From positions 62,001 through 126,000 of the forward strand of contig CALXKJ010000001.1 in assembly GCA_944388955.1 (NCBI GenBank): a stretch of 64,000 nucleotides of DNA, in the 5' to 3' direction. Positions 25,854 to 35,158 of this stretch are shown here, in pieces (position 1 is the stretch's first letter; every line of letters begins with the position of its first letter). This DNA is from an uncultured Spirochaetaceae bacterium. GTDB lineage: Bacteria > Spirochaetota > Spirochaetia > Sphaerochaetales > Sphaerochaetaceae. A program made the position numbers and the translations under genes. The notes under the pieces are model-generated. The model saw nothing but the letters and a program-made list of their open reading frames with translations. It did not search any database and had not been told where the DNA came from.

Positions 25854-25881
25854 TTGATTTTCTGAAAATCAGAATTAAAAT
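25854..25881 (+). promoter_or_regulatory. Promoter and candidate operator of the sugar catabolic operon
   Basis: TTGATT (25854-25859), 16-bp spacer, TAAAAT (25876-25881). A perfect inverted repeat TTCTGA-AAA-TCAGAA (25860-25874) fills the spacer, an ideal position for repression by the LacI-type regulator encoded in the operon. The assignment to that regulator is inference. Confidence 0.6.
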
Positions 25882-25900
25882 TTTAGAAAAGGAGGCGGTT

Positions 25901-26749
25901 ATGGAATATGGAATAAGCAGCTATGTATGGGTATCACCATTCAGAAATTCTGATGAAGCTATTCTGCAGAAAGCGAAGGATTTTGGATTCGACATGTTCG
26001 AGGCAGCCGTTGAAACTGTTGGAAGCTTTGACCCTCATGTTGTCAAAGATATAGCAGATAAAATAGGAATCAAAGTATATATCTGCGGTTGTTTCGGAGC
26101 CACCAGAGATCCTGGATCAGAGAATCCTGAAATAAGAAAAGAAGCTATCGCATACCTCAAGACATGTATTGATTATGCAGTTGTCACAGGGTCTCCATAT
26201 GTTTCCGGCCCGATGTACGCAACATCAGGTGTCGCAATGCTGAGAACTCCTGACGAGAAAGAAGCGATGATGAAACGCATTGTGGAAAGTCTCAAAGATG
26301 TCGGTGAATATGCGGAGAAGAGGGGTGTCAAGCTCGCAATCGAGCCCCTTAACAGATATGAGACAGACGTTGTTAATACTGTTGATGACGGTCTTGCTCT
26401 CATTGAGAGGATAGGTGGCGGTCCTTTCGGATTCCTTCTTGATATGTTCCATATGAGCATTGAGGAGAAGAGCTTTGTCAAGGCAATAGAGAAAGCTGGG
26501 GACAGGCTCTATGATTTCCATGCCTGTGCAAATGATAGAGGCACTCCTGGTGAGGATCATTTTGACTGGGTTTCAGTTGCAGGTGCGCTTAAGAAAATCG
26601 GATATAAGGGACCTGTTGTGATCGAATCATTCACGTCAGGCATAAAGGAAATAGCAAAATCAGCAAGTCTCTGGCACCCAGTAGCACCCAGCATGGATTA
26701 TCTTGCATCGAATGGACTTAAATTCCTGAAAGGTATTCTGGAGAAGTGA
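25901..26749 (+). CDS. Sugar 3-epimerase, D-tagatose/D-psicose 3-epimerase-like
   Basis: A 282-aa TIM-barrel enzyme of the xylose-isomerase-like superfamily. The metal and catalytic glutamates are in LAIEPLNRYETD and VVIESF, with Asp in LLDMFHM and His in FHACANDRGTPGEDHFDW. This set matches ketose 3-epimerases closely. It probably epimerises the imported sugar or its keto form. Strong AAAGGAGG ribosome site; the ABC ATPase starts 1 nt after its stop. Confidence 0.82.
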   Translation: MEYGISSYVWVSPFRNSDEAILQKAKDFGFDMFEAAVETVGSFDPHVVKDIADKIGIKVYICGCFGATRDPGSENPEIRKEAIAYLKTCIDYAVVTGSPYVSGPMYATSGVAMLRTPDEKEAMMKRIVESLKDVGEYAEKRGVKLAIEPLNRYETDVVNTVDDGLALIERIGGGPFGFLLDMFHMSIEEKSFVKAIEKAGDRLYDFHACANDRGTPGEDHFDWVSVAGALKKIGYKGPVVIESFTSGIKEIAKSASLWHPVAPSMDYLASNGLKFLKGILEK

Positions 26750-26750
26750 A

Positions 26751-28253
26751 ATGGAAGAAATCCTCAGACTTGAGAACATAAACAAATCCTATTCAGGTGT
26801 TAAGGTTCTCTATGATGTAAACCTCTCTCTTTCAAAGGGAGAGGTCTTATGCCTTGCGGGCGAGAATGGCGCTGGGAAATCCACGCTTATAAAGATACTT
26901 TCTGGTGCAGAGACTCCTGATTCTGGAAAGCTGACGATAAAGGGTCATGAGTATCAGAAGATGCAGCCGGCAGAGGCTATAAATCTCGGTATTGTCACTA
27001 TCTATCAGGATGTCGACCTTGTAGATACGCTGACTGTTGCTGATAACATCTTCCTCAATAACGAAATCATGAAACACGGATTTATTGTTGATAAGGATGA
27101 GGAGATAAAAGAAGCTCAGCGTCTTTTGGATAGCCTTAATATGAAAATAAAGGCAGACAGCCTGGTCTCGGATTTATCGCCAGGTCAGAAACAGAATCTG
27201 CAGATAGCAAAGGCAATGCATAAGAAAGCTGAAATCCTTATTCTCGATGAGCCTACAGCCTCCCTTGGAGAGGAAGAGACAGAAGCTCTGATAAGGCTTG
27301 TGGAGAAGCTGAGGAATGATGGCCTCGGGATAATCTACATATCGCATTATCTTGATGAGATATTCACACTCGGTGATACAGTCCTTGTACTCAAGGATGG
27401 CCATCATGTTGTTACAAGGAAGATTTCCGAGACAACAGAAGACCAGCTTATCCATGATATGGTTGGACGTGATACATCTGCGATGTATAAGCGAAAGGCA
27501 TACTATTCCCGCGGAGATAACGCTCTCAAGGTTTCCCACCTTTCCCGTGGAAAGCGTGTTCATGATATCACACTCTCAGTCTCCAGAGGTGAGATTCTTG
27601 GAATAGGCGGTCTTGTTGGTGCTGGAAGAACGGAGTTCGTCAGGCTTATAGCTGGTGCTGATAAAGCTGAAAGCGGCACTGTCGAGCTTGATGGACGCGA
27701 TATAACGCCATCAGATCCCAAAGATGGAATCAGAAACGGAATCTCATATATTTCTGAAGACAGGAAAGGCGAGGGGCTATTCCTTCTCCGTTCTGCAAAG
27801 GAGAATATAGGGATAATCAAGAACAATAGGAAGAAGATTGCGCTCAATCTCCCTGAGGAAGACAAGGATGTCAGAGAGCAGATTGAGAAGCTGTCTATAA
27901 AAGTATTCAGCCCGGAGCAGGAAGTAAGTACTCTCAGCGGTGGCAATCAGCAGAAAGTCGCTGTCTCCCGATGGCTTCTTGCCAATGGCGATATCTTCAT
28001 TTTCGATGAGCCGTCAAAAGGTGTTGATATCGGGGCTAGAGAGGAAATCTATCAGATAATGGAAAACCTCGCAGAGCAGGGAAAGATCATCCTGATGGTA
28101 AGCTCGACTATGACTGAGCTGATTTCAATGTCAGACCGGATTGCAGTCATGAGAGAAGGAGAGCTTGTCACGGTTGTTGACAGGAAGGATTTTTCCGAAG
28201 ATTACCTGCTTAAGCTTTATATCCAGTCAAACAAGGAGGAAGAAAGGAAATGA
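26751..28253 (+). CDS. Sugar ABC transporter ATPase, RbsA-type tandem ATPase
   Basis: Energises sugar import. The 500 aa hold two ABC modules. Module 1 has Walker A GENGAGKST, signature LSPGQKQ and Walker B ILILDEPTASL. Module 2 has the degenerate P-loop GGLVGAGRTE typical of RbsA/MglA, signature LSGGNQQK and IFDEPSKGVD. The stop overlaps the permease ATG (ATGA), so ATPase and permease are coupled. Confidence 0.94.
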   Translation: MEEILRLENINKSYSGVKVLYDVNLSLSKGEVLCLAGENGAGKSTLIKILSGAETPDSGKLTIKGHEYQKMQPAEAINLGIVTIYQDVDLVDTLTVADNIFLNNEIMKHGFIVDKDEEIKEAQRLLDSLNMKIKADSLVSDLSPGQKQNLQIAKAMHKKAEILILDEPTASLGEEETEALIRLVEKLRNDGLGIIYISHYLDEIFTLGDTVLVLKDGHHVVTRKISETTEDQLIHDMVGRDTSAMYKRKAYYSRGDNALKVSHLSRGKRVHDITLSVSRGEILGIGGLVGAGRTEFVRLIAGADKAESGTVELDGRDITPSDPKDGIRNGISYISEDRKGEGLFLLRSAKENIGIIKNNRKKIALNLPEEDKDVREQIEKLSIKVFSPEQEVSTLSGGNQQKVAVSRWLLANGDIFIFDEPSKGVDIGAREEIYQIMENLAEQGKIILMVSSTMTELISMSDRIAVMREGELVTVVDRKDFSEDYLLKLYIQSNKEEERK

Positions 28254-29197
28254 GCTTACCTCAGAAGAAGGAATTCAGAATCCCACAGTGGCTGATGCTG
28301 CTGATTGTAATACTTGCTATCTCGGTTATCACAGCGATAATCAATCCGAGATTTCTCAGAATCAACAATATAATGAATATATTCGAGCAGATTTCTGTTC
28401 TCGGACTTGTAGCGGTTGGAGCCACTATAATCATCATCTCCGGTAATTTCGATATCTCAGTCGGAGCGATTATCGGACTAAGTGCCTGTGTAATGGCAAT
28501 ATGCATAAATGCTGGAATGAATTCATTCCTGGCTTCGCTTGTCTGCATTCTGATAAGCATGTCATGCACGACACTCAATGGTGTGCTTTCAATACTATTC
28601 AAAGCACCGTCATTCATCATTTCGCTTGCCACAACAAGCATCTTCACAGGTCTTGGGCTTTTCATAACCAAAGGTGTCATCAGGACAGTTTACGGACAAT
28701 TCGATTTCCTGAGTAAGACACGCCTTTTTGGTTTCATACCGCTTCTCTTCATAATCTGCCTTCTTGGCTTTGTTATGGTTCATCTGCTTCTCAAGTATAC
28801 GCAGGTTGGAAGACGTCTATTCGCTTTTGGCTGCAATACAAGAGCTGCATACCTCGCTGGTATCGATATCGTGAAGAACAAGCTTTTGTTCTTCGCTATG
28901 AATGGTTTCTTCGTAGGTCTTGCCGCTATTCTCCTTCTTTCAAGAGTCGGTGCAGCCCTCCCCAGCACAGGCTCTGGCTATGAGCTTGAAGCAATGGGTG
29001 CTGTTGTCATTGGTGGAGTTTCAATCAATGGCGGAAAGGGCGATGTCATAGGTCCATTCTTCGGAGTCCTTCTGATGGGTCTCATTTCGAATGTACTCAA
29101 TATCCTTGGCGTCAATCCATATCTTCAGGAGATTGCTTCAGGTATCATTATCATCCTTTCTCTTGGAATAAGCGTTCTCAGGACAAAGAAGGATTAA
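28250..29197 (+). CDS. Sugar ABC transporter permease, RbsC-type
   Basis: A 315-aa integral membrane permease with about nine to ten TM helices, containing the BPD_transp_2 signature GAVVIGGVSINGGKGDVIG and the N-terminal NIFEQISVLGLVAVGATIII. It pairs with the preceding ATPase and the two RbsB-like binding proteins. Translation is coupled to the ATPase stop. Confidence 0.93.
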   Translation: MSLPQKKEFRIPQWLMLLIVILAISVITAIINPRFLRINNIMNIFEQISVLGLVAVGATIIIISGNFDISVGAIIGLSACVMAICINAGMNSFLASLVCILISMSCTTLNGVLSILFKAPSFIISLATTSIFTGLGLFITKGVIRTVYGQFDFLSKTRLFGFIPLLFIICLLGFVMVHLLLKYTQVGRRLFAFGCNTRAAYLAGIDIVKNKLLFFAMNGFFVGLAAILLLSRVGAALPSTGSGYELEAMGAVVIGGVSINGGKGDVIGPFFGVLLMGLISNVLNILGVNPYLQEIASGIIIILSLGISVLRTKKD

Positions 29198-29207
29198 TGG
29201 AGGATAA

Positions 29208-30230
29208 GTGAGCTACAAGATTACGATTGCTGATATAGCCAAGCAGGCAAATGTATCAGTAGCGACGGTATCGAGGGTCTATAACCATAAGAGCATGGTG
29301 TCGGAAGAGACTAAAGCCAAAGTCCAGAAAGCCATGCTCGATCTTGGGCTGGAGCTTGATGATATCATAATGCGAGGCGCGGATGCTCCTTCGAAGAAGA
29401 TTCTCATCAATATCCCGACACTGTCCAATCCGTATTACAATGAGATTGTCAAAGGCGCTAGAGATGTAGGTGCAAAGAGAGGTTATTTTGTGCTGATAAA
29501 CTCACAGCACCTCAATACGAACTTCGAGTCTTTCATTTATATGGTCAAGCATATAGATATCGATGGAGTCGTGACGCTGAATGCTCTCTCAAACGAATCT
29601 GTCGATAAACTCAGCTCCGTGCTTCCTCTTGTGCAATGCTCTGAATTCTGTGAGGACAGGCCTGAGCTTTCATATGTCGGGATTGATAATCTTTCAGCAA
29701 CGCACAAGGTGATGGATCACCTGTTCTCAATGGGAAGAAAGCGTATCGCTCTCATTTCCGGACCAGGCCGTTATAAGTATTCGAAAGATCGCCGTACCGG
29801 TTATTTTGAGGCGTTGAAGGAGAATGGTCTCCGGATTAATGAAGACTGGATTCTGCAGATTCCTGATATTGATTACAAGCTTGCATATTCTGCATGCATC
29901 AGCCTCTTCAATTCCGATAACAGACCGGATGCTGTCTATGCGCTTTCTGATGTATTCGCGCTTGCTGCAATCAAAGCGGCAGAGACTGTCGGGTTGAATG
30001 TACCTGATGATGTCATAGTCTCTGGATTTGATGATATTGACTTCACCGGATATACAACACCTTCGATAACAACTGTACGCCAGCCTTCGTATCAGCTGGG
30101 CTACCTGTCGGCTGAAATACTGATAGACAAGATAGAGAAGAAGAATACATCTGTTCAGCACATTATCCTTGATACAGAGCTCATTGTCAGGGAGTCTACT
30201 TTCGTAAAGAAGCAGAAGGAGGAGATATGA
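29208..30230 (+). CDS. LacI-family transcriptional regulator
   Basis: A 340-aa repressor with N-terminal LacI HTH (ITIADIAKQANVSVATVSRVYN) and hinge, then a periplasmic-binding-protein-like sensor domain ending in VPDDVIVSGFDDIDFTGY. The start is GTG 29208 with GGAGG 4-5 nt upstream. It probably controls this operon from the inverted repeat at 25860 and senses the transported sugar or an intermediate. The stop overlaps the following ATG. Confidence 0.92.
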   Translation: MSYKITIADIAKQANVSVATVSRVYNHKSMVSEETKAKVQKAMLDLGLELDDIIMRGADAPSKKILINIPTLSNPYYNEIVKGARDVGAKRGYFVLINSQHLNTNFESFIYMVKHIDIDGVVTLNALSNESVDKLSSVLPLVQCSEFCEDRPELSYVGIDNLSATHKVMDHLFSMGRKRIALISGPGRYKYSKDRRTGYFEALKENGLRINEDWILQIPDIDYKLAYSACISLFNSDNRPDAVYALSDVFALAAIKAAETVGLNVPDDVIVSGFDDIDFTGYTTPSITTVRQPSYQLGYLSAEILIDKIEKKNTSVQHIILDTELIVRESTFVKKQKEEI

Positions 30231-31372
30231 GAAAGTTCACAGTTGGTGTAATCGGACTGGGATTTATCGGCATGGCTCATGTGGAAGCGCTTCGCCGGTT
30301 GGGGAACGTGGAAGTCGCAGCTGTCGCGGATCCTGATTCGTGTGAAGCTAAGGCCGCATCAATCGGAGTACAGCACGCATATAGCAGTTACAAAGAGCTC
30401 ATCGATAACGAAAAGCTCGATGCTGTGCATATATGCACTCCGAATTCGACTCATTTCGAGATTGCGATGTATGCGATGGAGCATGGGCTTGCTGTCATGC
30501 TTGAAAAGCCATTCACTGTATCAATCGATGAAGCAAAGGCGCTATGTGAATATGCAGAGAAGAATGGGATAATCGGAGGTGTTAATCATTCTCTCCGCAT
30601 GAATCCAATGGTCATGGAGATGAAGGCTCTGGTGCAGAAAGGGTTGCTAGGAGACAGAATCTATGCCATAAGCGGAGGCTATATTCAGGACTGGCTTCTT
30701 TATGATACCGACTGGTCATGGCGTCTTGATTCCAAGCTCAGCGGTAAGACGAGAGCTTTTTCTGATATCGGGACGCATTGGATTGATATGGTTGAGAATA
30801 TAACAGGTCTCAGAGCTGTTGAAGTCCTGGCTGAGTTCGAGATTGCTCACAAGATAAGGAAAAAGCCTGTTGGTACAGTACAGACATTCTCATCATCAAC
30901 GGGGATGAAGTACACAGACTTTCCTGTCGATACCGAGGACTGGTGTTCTGTCCTTTTCCGTTTTGACAATGGTGCGATAGGTTCTGCGAATATGAGCCAG
31001 ATAACAGCTGGAAGGAAGAATCAGCAGATTATCGACATAAGCGGCAGTGAGGCTTCTCTTCATTGGGATAATGAGCACAGTAATGAGCTGTGGATTGGAA
31101 GACGTGATGAATACAATCAGATTGTCGTGAAGGATCCAGGGCTTGTAGAACCGCTTGCTAAGCGCGTCATATCATATCCGGGAGGCCATAATGAGGGTTT
31201 CCCTGATACATTCAAGCAGCAGTTCAGGCTTTTCTACGATGCACTCGAGCATAATTCCACAGAAGGTGCTGAAATCTCTCTCTTCAGAGACGGTCTCCGG
31301 GAGATGATTGTAAATGATTGTGTTTACCGCTCAGCTATGGAGCGGAAATGGATAAGAATAGAGGAGGTATGA
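30227..31372 (+). CDS. Gfo/Idh/MocA-family oxidoreductase
   Basis: A 381-aa NAD(P)-dependent sugar or inositol dehydrogenase. The N-terminal Rossmann motif is VIGLGFIGMAHVEALRR; EKPFTVSIDEAK is the family lysine motif, and DIGTHWIDM is the C-domain motif with conserved H. It is expected to oxidise a sugar or polyol that the flanking epimerases then act on. Coupled to lacI by ATGA; the next gene follows after 1 nt. Confidence 0.9.
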   Translation: MRKFTVGVIGLGFIGMAHVEALRRLGNVEVAAVADPDSCEAKAASIGVQHAYSSYKELIDNEKLDAVHICTPNSTHFEIAMYAMEHGLAVMLEKPFTVSIDEAKALCEYAEKNGIIGGVNHSLRMNPMVMEMKALVQKGLLGDRIYAISGGYIQDWLLYDTDWSWRLDSKLSGKTRAFSDIGTHWIDMVENITGLRAVEVLAEFEIAHKIRKKPVGTVQTFSSSTGMKYTDFPVDTEDWCSVLFRFDNGAIGSANMSQITAGRKNQQIIDISGSEASLHWDNEHSNELWIGRRDEYNQIVVKDPGLVEPLAKRVISYPGGHNEGFPDTFKQQFRLFYDALEHNSTEGAEISLFRDGLREMIVNDCVYRSAMERKWIRIEEV

Positions 31373-31373
31373 A

Positions 31374-32282
31374 ATGATTAAACTTGGATTGCATTCCGCG
31401 ATATTAGGCTCTCTTCCTTTTGAGGAAGTTGTCGATTATATCTCATCCCTTGGGCTGGAGACACTTGAAGTCTGCTGCTGGCCAAAGGGAAAGGCAGAGA
31501 GGCGCTACGCTGGTGTCACGCATATTGATGTCGATGCCCTATCGAAGGAAGAGCTCATCAAATGCCGTGAATATGCGGAGAAGAAAGGCATTGAGATTGC
31601 TGTTTTAGGATATTATCCGAATCCATTATCAGCTGTTGAAGGTGAAGCTGATGTCGCTATAAGGCACTTGCATAAGGTAATCGATGCTTCTGCTGATATG
31701 GGTGTCAACAAAGTCTCCACATTCATTGGAAAAGATAAGAATCTTCCCGTTGATGCGAATATCGAGAAGATGAAGAAAGTCTGGCCTGCCATTCTTGAGC
31801 ATGCTGAGGAGAGAAACGTCAGAATCGCTATCGAGAACTGTCATATGCTATATACGCTGAATGAGTGGCCTGGTGGCAATAATCTCGCTTGCTCACCGCA
31901 TGTGTGGAGGGAGATGTTCAAGATGTCTCCGAATATAGGGCTTGCCTATGATCCTTCTCATCCGATTGTTCTCGGTATGGATATGGAGCATCATCTCAGG
32001 GAGTTCGGAGATAGGATATTCCATGTACACTTCAAGGATTGCAGGATAGAGAAGGATATGGCGACTGAGTATGGTCGTTTTGATCTTCCAAGTCTCTGGC
32101 ATACACCGAAGCTTCCAGGACTCGGTGATGTTCCTTTCGCTTCTTTTATCAGTACGCTCAATAGCATCGGATACAGGGGAGCTGGAGTCATTGAAGTCGA
32201 GGATAAGTCATTCGAGGGCTCACTTGATGATACTAAGAGAGGAATCGAGCAGAGTGTAAGGTATCTCCGTCAGTTTATCTGA
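31374..32282 (+). CDS. Sugar phosphate isomerase/epimerase family protein (TIM barrel)
   Basis: A 302-aa xylose-isomerase-like TIM barrel with putative metal ligands in AIENCHM, AYDPSHP, FHVHFKD and VIEVEDK. It differs from the 25901 enzyme and is closer to IolE/IolI-type or unassigned Gfo/Idh partners. Such enzymes are often paired with Gfo/Idh/MocA dehydrogenases in keto-sugar pathways. It is the last gene of the operon. Confidence 0.85.
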   Translation: MIKLGLHSAILGSLPFEEVVDYISSLGLETLEVCCWPKGKAERRYAGVTHIDVDALSKEELIKCREYAEKKGIEIAVLGYYPNPLSAVEGEADVAIRHLHKVIDASADMGVNKVSTFIGKDKNLPVDANIEKMKKVWPAILEHAEERNVRIAIENCHMLYTLNEWPGGNNLACSPHVWREMFKMSPNIGLAYDPSHPIVLGMDMEHHLREFGDRIFHVHFKDCRIEKDMATEYGRFDLPSLWHTPKLPGLGDVPFASFISTLNSIGYRGAGVIEVEDKSFEGSLDDTKRGIEQSVRYLRQFI

Positions 32283-32304
32283 AAAGGAAAATTGGTTTAT
32301 CTTA

Positions 32305-32330
32305 AATGCCGGTCAATCCAGACCGGCATT
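32305..32330. terminator. Hairpin between the sugar operon and the convergent MATE gene
   Basis: A perfect 10-bp stem AATGCCGGTC/GACCGGCATT with a 6-nt loop. There is no T-run on either side, so termination efficiency is uncertain. Confidence 0.55.
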
Positions 32331-32375
32331 CCTTCGCTGAAAAAGATATCAGAATGATGATTGAAGCTTCATTTC

Positions 32376-33731
32376 CTATATGACAGCTTTCTTCTTCCAT
32401 GCCCCACGCTTGAATCTGATAGCGAAGCATATTCCTCTGCAATACCAGTCAAGGAATACACCCCAGCATACGCCCATGAAGCCCATACCAAGATAGACTC
32501 CAAGGATTTTCGAGAAGATGACACGGAATATCCACATTGAGACAATCGATACAAACATTGTGTATCTCGCGTCTCCTGCAGCCCTGAGGTAGTTTGGGAT
32601 CATGAAAGCCGGAGGCCAGAAAAGGAATGTCTGGAACATGTTGAGCCTGATTGTCTTAACCGCAAGACCATAAGCTTCATCTGAAAGACTGTAAAGCAAT
32701 GCAAGCTCTGGTGTCAGAATGAACATCACAAGGCATGTGACGCCATTCATCATGTATGTCAATTTCATGAGCTTCTTGCCATAGAATGATGCCGCGCTGT
32801 AATCCCGGGCTCCACAGCATTGTCCTATGACTGTGACAGCGGCCATACCGACTGCAGTCCCTGGGATATTGGCGAATGTGGACAATCCATTGAATACCGC
32901 ATTTGCGGCTATGGATGCTGTACCGAATGATGCGACAGTGCTGCTGACAAGGACTTTTCCGATATGGAAAATCGAGTTCTCTATTCCAGATGGAAGAGCA
33001 ATATGCATTATCTTTCTCATCATGGGAAAATCAGGCTGAAAGCTTAGAGGTTTCTCAATATGGATTTCCTCTTTCTGCCGTGTGATTCTGTAAATCATGA
33101 AAAGACATGCTATAGCTCTGGAAAGAAGGGATGCGATACCAGCTCCCATAGCACCAAGCCCTACGACATTTATGAGAATAGCGTTGCCGGTGACATTGAT
33201 AAGGTTCATGATGATTGAAACTGTCATCGTGATACTGCTTTTCCCCATTGAGCGGAAAAGAGCGTTCGCGCTGTTCAGTACAGCAAGGAATGGAAATGAG
33301 AGCACGATAGGAGTGAAATAAGCCAGAGCTGATGACATCACGCTCTCTTCGACAGAGCCATAGACCATCCGCATGAAAGGCTCCTGGAACAGCAGCAGAA
33401 GAAGCGATACAGCTATGGAGAATGATGATGAGAGATACATCAGCTGTTTTGCGGAAAAGCAGGCAGATTGCCTGTCTTTCCGTCCCAGATACTGAGAAGC
33501 GACTACCGCTCCTCCTGTAGCAAATGCAGAGAAGAGGAAAATGAATAGATTCGCAACTGCATCAACGAGGGAAACACCAGAGACTGCATGCTCACCAACA
33601 GTGGAGACCATGATGGTGTCCATCATTCCAATCGTTACAGACAGGAGTGTCTCAATCATCAGCGGCACAATAAGCTTTCTGAGATATCTGTTATCAAATA
33701 GGAGGGATTTCCCGTCAGTTTCTTCAGCCAT
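32376..33731 (-). CDS. MATE-family multidrug exporter, copy A
   Basis: A 451-aa membrane protein with 12 predicted TM helices in two repeats (DTIMVSTVGEHAVSGVSLVD, AFATGGAVVASQYLGRK). MATE proteins use Na+ or H+ gradients to expel cationic compounds. It is paralogous to the next gene upstream. No Shine-Dalgarno; TAGATT (minus strand, 33743-33738) ends 6 nt before the ATG, suggesting its own leaderless transcript. Confidence 0.9.
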   Translation of the reverse strand: MAEETDGKSLLFDNRYLRKLIVPLMIETLLSVTIGMMDTIMVSTVGEHAVSGVSLVDAVANLFIFLFSAFATGGAVVASQYLGRKDRQSACFSAKQLMYLSSSFSIAVSLLLLLFQEPFMRMVYGSVEESVMSSALAYFTPIVLSFPFLAVLNSANALFRSMGKSSITMTVSIIMNLINVTGNAILINVVGLGAMGAGIASLLSRAIACLFMIYRITRQKEEIHIEKPLSFQPDFPMMRKIMHIALPSGIENSIFHIGKVLVSSTVASFGTASIAANAVFNGLSTFANIPGTAVGMAAVTVIGQCCGARDYSAASFYGKKLMKLTYMMNGVTCLVMFILTPELALLYSLSDEAYGLAVKTIRLNMFQTFLFWPPAFMIPNYLRAAGDARYTMFVSIVSMWIFRVIFSKILGVYLGMGFMGVCWGVFLDWYCRGICFAIRFKRGAWKKKAVI

Positions 33732-33775
33732 ATTGATAATCTAAGCCGCTCATAATGTGAATGCAATGAGTAATT

Positions 33776-35119
33776 TCAGATTACCCGTTTTTCCTGCCAT
33801 TTTCCTCTGGCTACACGGCAGATGTAGAGTATGCCTCGGAAAGCCCAGTCAAGATACATCGCGTACCATATGGCCTCAACGCCCATACCAAGTACACGCA
33901 CCATGAAATATGCACCTCCGACTCGGAATACCCACATCGATGTGAAGGAGGCGAGAAGTATGAAACGCACATCGCCTACAGCTTTCAGCATGTTTGGAAG
34001 AGAGAATGCAAATGGCCAGATTGTCGTGCACATGATCAGGCATAGTATGCAGATTGGAATGGCTGTATAGATGGAGTTTGCTTCCAGGCCATAGAATCTG
34101 ATTACATCAGGAGCAAAGACGAGCAGAGGGATGTTTATCATTACAGTTGTGATGAATACCAGTGACAGAAGAAGCTTCGTGTAGTATTTGACATCCCTTA
34201 TATTATTCTGGCCGCGGCATTGACCCACGATGGTTATCATTGCGAGGTTTATGCCATTTCCCGGTATATTAGAATACGCGTTGAAGTTGTTGCCTACAGC
34301 GTTTATGGCTATAGCTGAAGTCCCGAGACTTGCAGTCAATGACTGCACCATTATCTTGCCTATATGGAATGCGGCCCCTTCCAGTCCTGATGGGATTCCG
34401 ATCCTGAGTATTTTCGCGATAAGGCGGGGTGAGAACGGTCCTTTGAGAAGTCCCCTGAGATTAAGATCCTCCTTCGGATTCATCATGAGAATAAGCATCA
34501 CTATGCAACCTGCGATTCTTGAAGAGAGTGATGCGATTCCCGCGCCTCTTGGTCCCATGCCCTCGTGGTAAATCAGAAATGCATTACCTCCGATATTTAT
34601 AGCATTCATAAGGATTGAGACCATCATCGTTCTGAAGCTCTTTCTTTCAGAACGCGAGAGTGCTGTGAGGGATGAGTAGACGGCAAGGAAAGGATAGGAG
34701 AGGAGAATAGGCACGAAGTAAGCATCTGTATTGATTCTCACTTCCTCCGTGATGCTGCCGAAAAGGAAGCTTATCATGCTTTCACGTATAGGAAGGAGAA
34801 TTACTGTCATGATGACTGAGATGATTACAGCGATGTAGACAAGATTCCTTGCGCTTTCTCTTGCGTTCTCATTTTCCTTATGCCCAAGATACTGTGACAC
34901 AACGACAGCACCGCCGGTTGCGAAAGCATTGAAGACGTTTATCAGGAGATTGGAGACAGTATCGACAAGCGATACACCTGAGACTGCAGCTTCACCGCAT
35001 CTTGATACCATTATCGTGTCTGCCATACCGATTAGTATGGACAGGAATGAATCAGCTATGAGCGGTATTATAAGCGCCGCTAGATCTCTGGAGGTGAATT
35101 GATGCTTCAGCTTTTCCAT
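33776..35119 (-). CDS. MATE-family multidrug exporter, copy B
   Basis: A 447-aa MATE exporter with the same landmarks as copy A (ADTIMVSRCGEAAVSGVSLVD, AFATGGAVVVSQYLGHKENE) but clearly diverged, so the pair is an old tandem duplication. It lies 45 nt upstream of copy A. A terminator separates it from the preceding ABC operon; no clear own promoter or ribosome site could be defined. Confidence 0.9.
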   Translation of the reverse strand: MEKLKHQFTSRDLAALIIPLIADSFLSILIGMADTIMVSRCGEAAVSGVSLVDTVSNLLINVFNAFATGGAVVVSQYLGHKENENARESARNLVYIAVIISVIMTVILLPIRESMISFLFGSITEEVRINTDAYFVPILLSYPFLAVYSSLTALSRSERKSFRTMMVSILMNAINIGGNAFLIYHEGMGPRGAGIASLSSRIAGCIVMLILMMNPKEDLNLRGLLKGPFSPRLIAKILRIGIPSGLEGAAFHIGKIMVQSLTASLGTSAIAINAVGNNFNAYSNIPGNGINLAMITIVGQCRGQNNIRDVKYYTKLLLSLVFITTVMINIPLLVFAPDVIRFYGLEANSIYTAIPICILCLIMCTTIWPFAFSLPNMLKAVGDVRFILLASFTSMWVFRVGGAYFMVRVLGMGVEAIWYAMYLDWAFRGILYICRVARGKWQEKRVI

Positions 35120-35125
35120 AATCCA

Positions 35126-35148
35126 TAGAAAAGAGCTGCCGGAGCAGC
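35126..35148 (-). terminator. Terminator after the TrpXYZ-like ABC operon
   Basis: On the minus strand GAGCTGC/GCAGCTC forms a 7-bp stem with a TCCG loop followed by TTTTC, lying just after the ATPase stop. Confidence 0.7.
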
Positions 35149-35158
35149 TCTCAATCCT

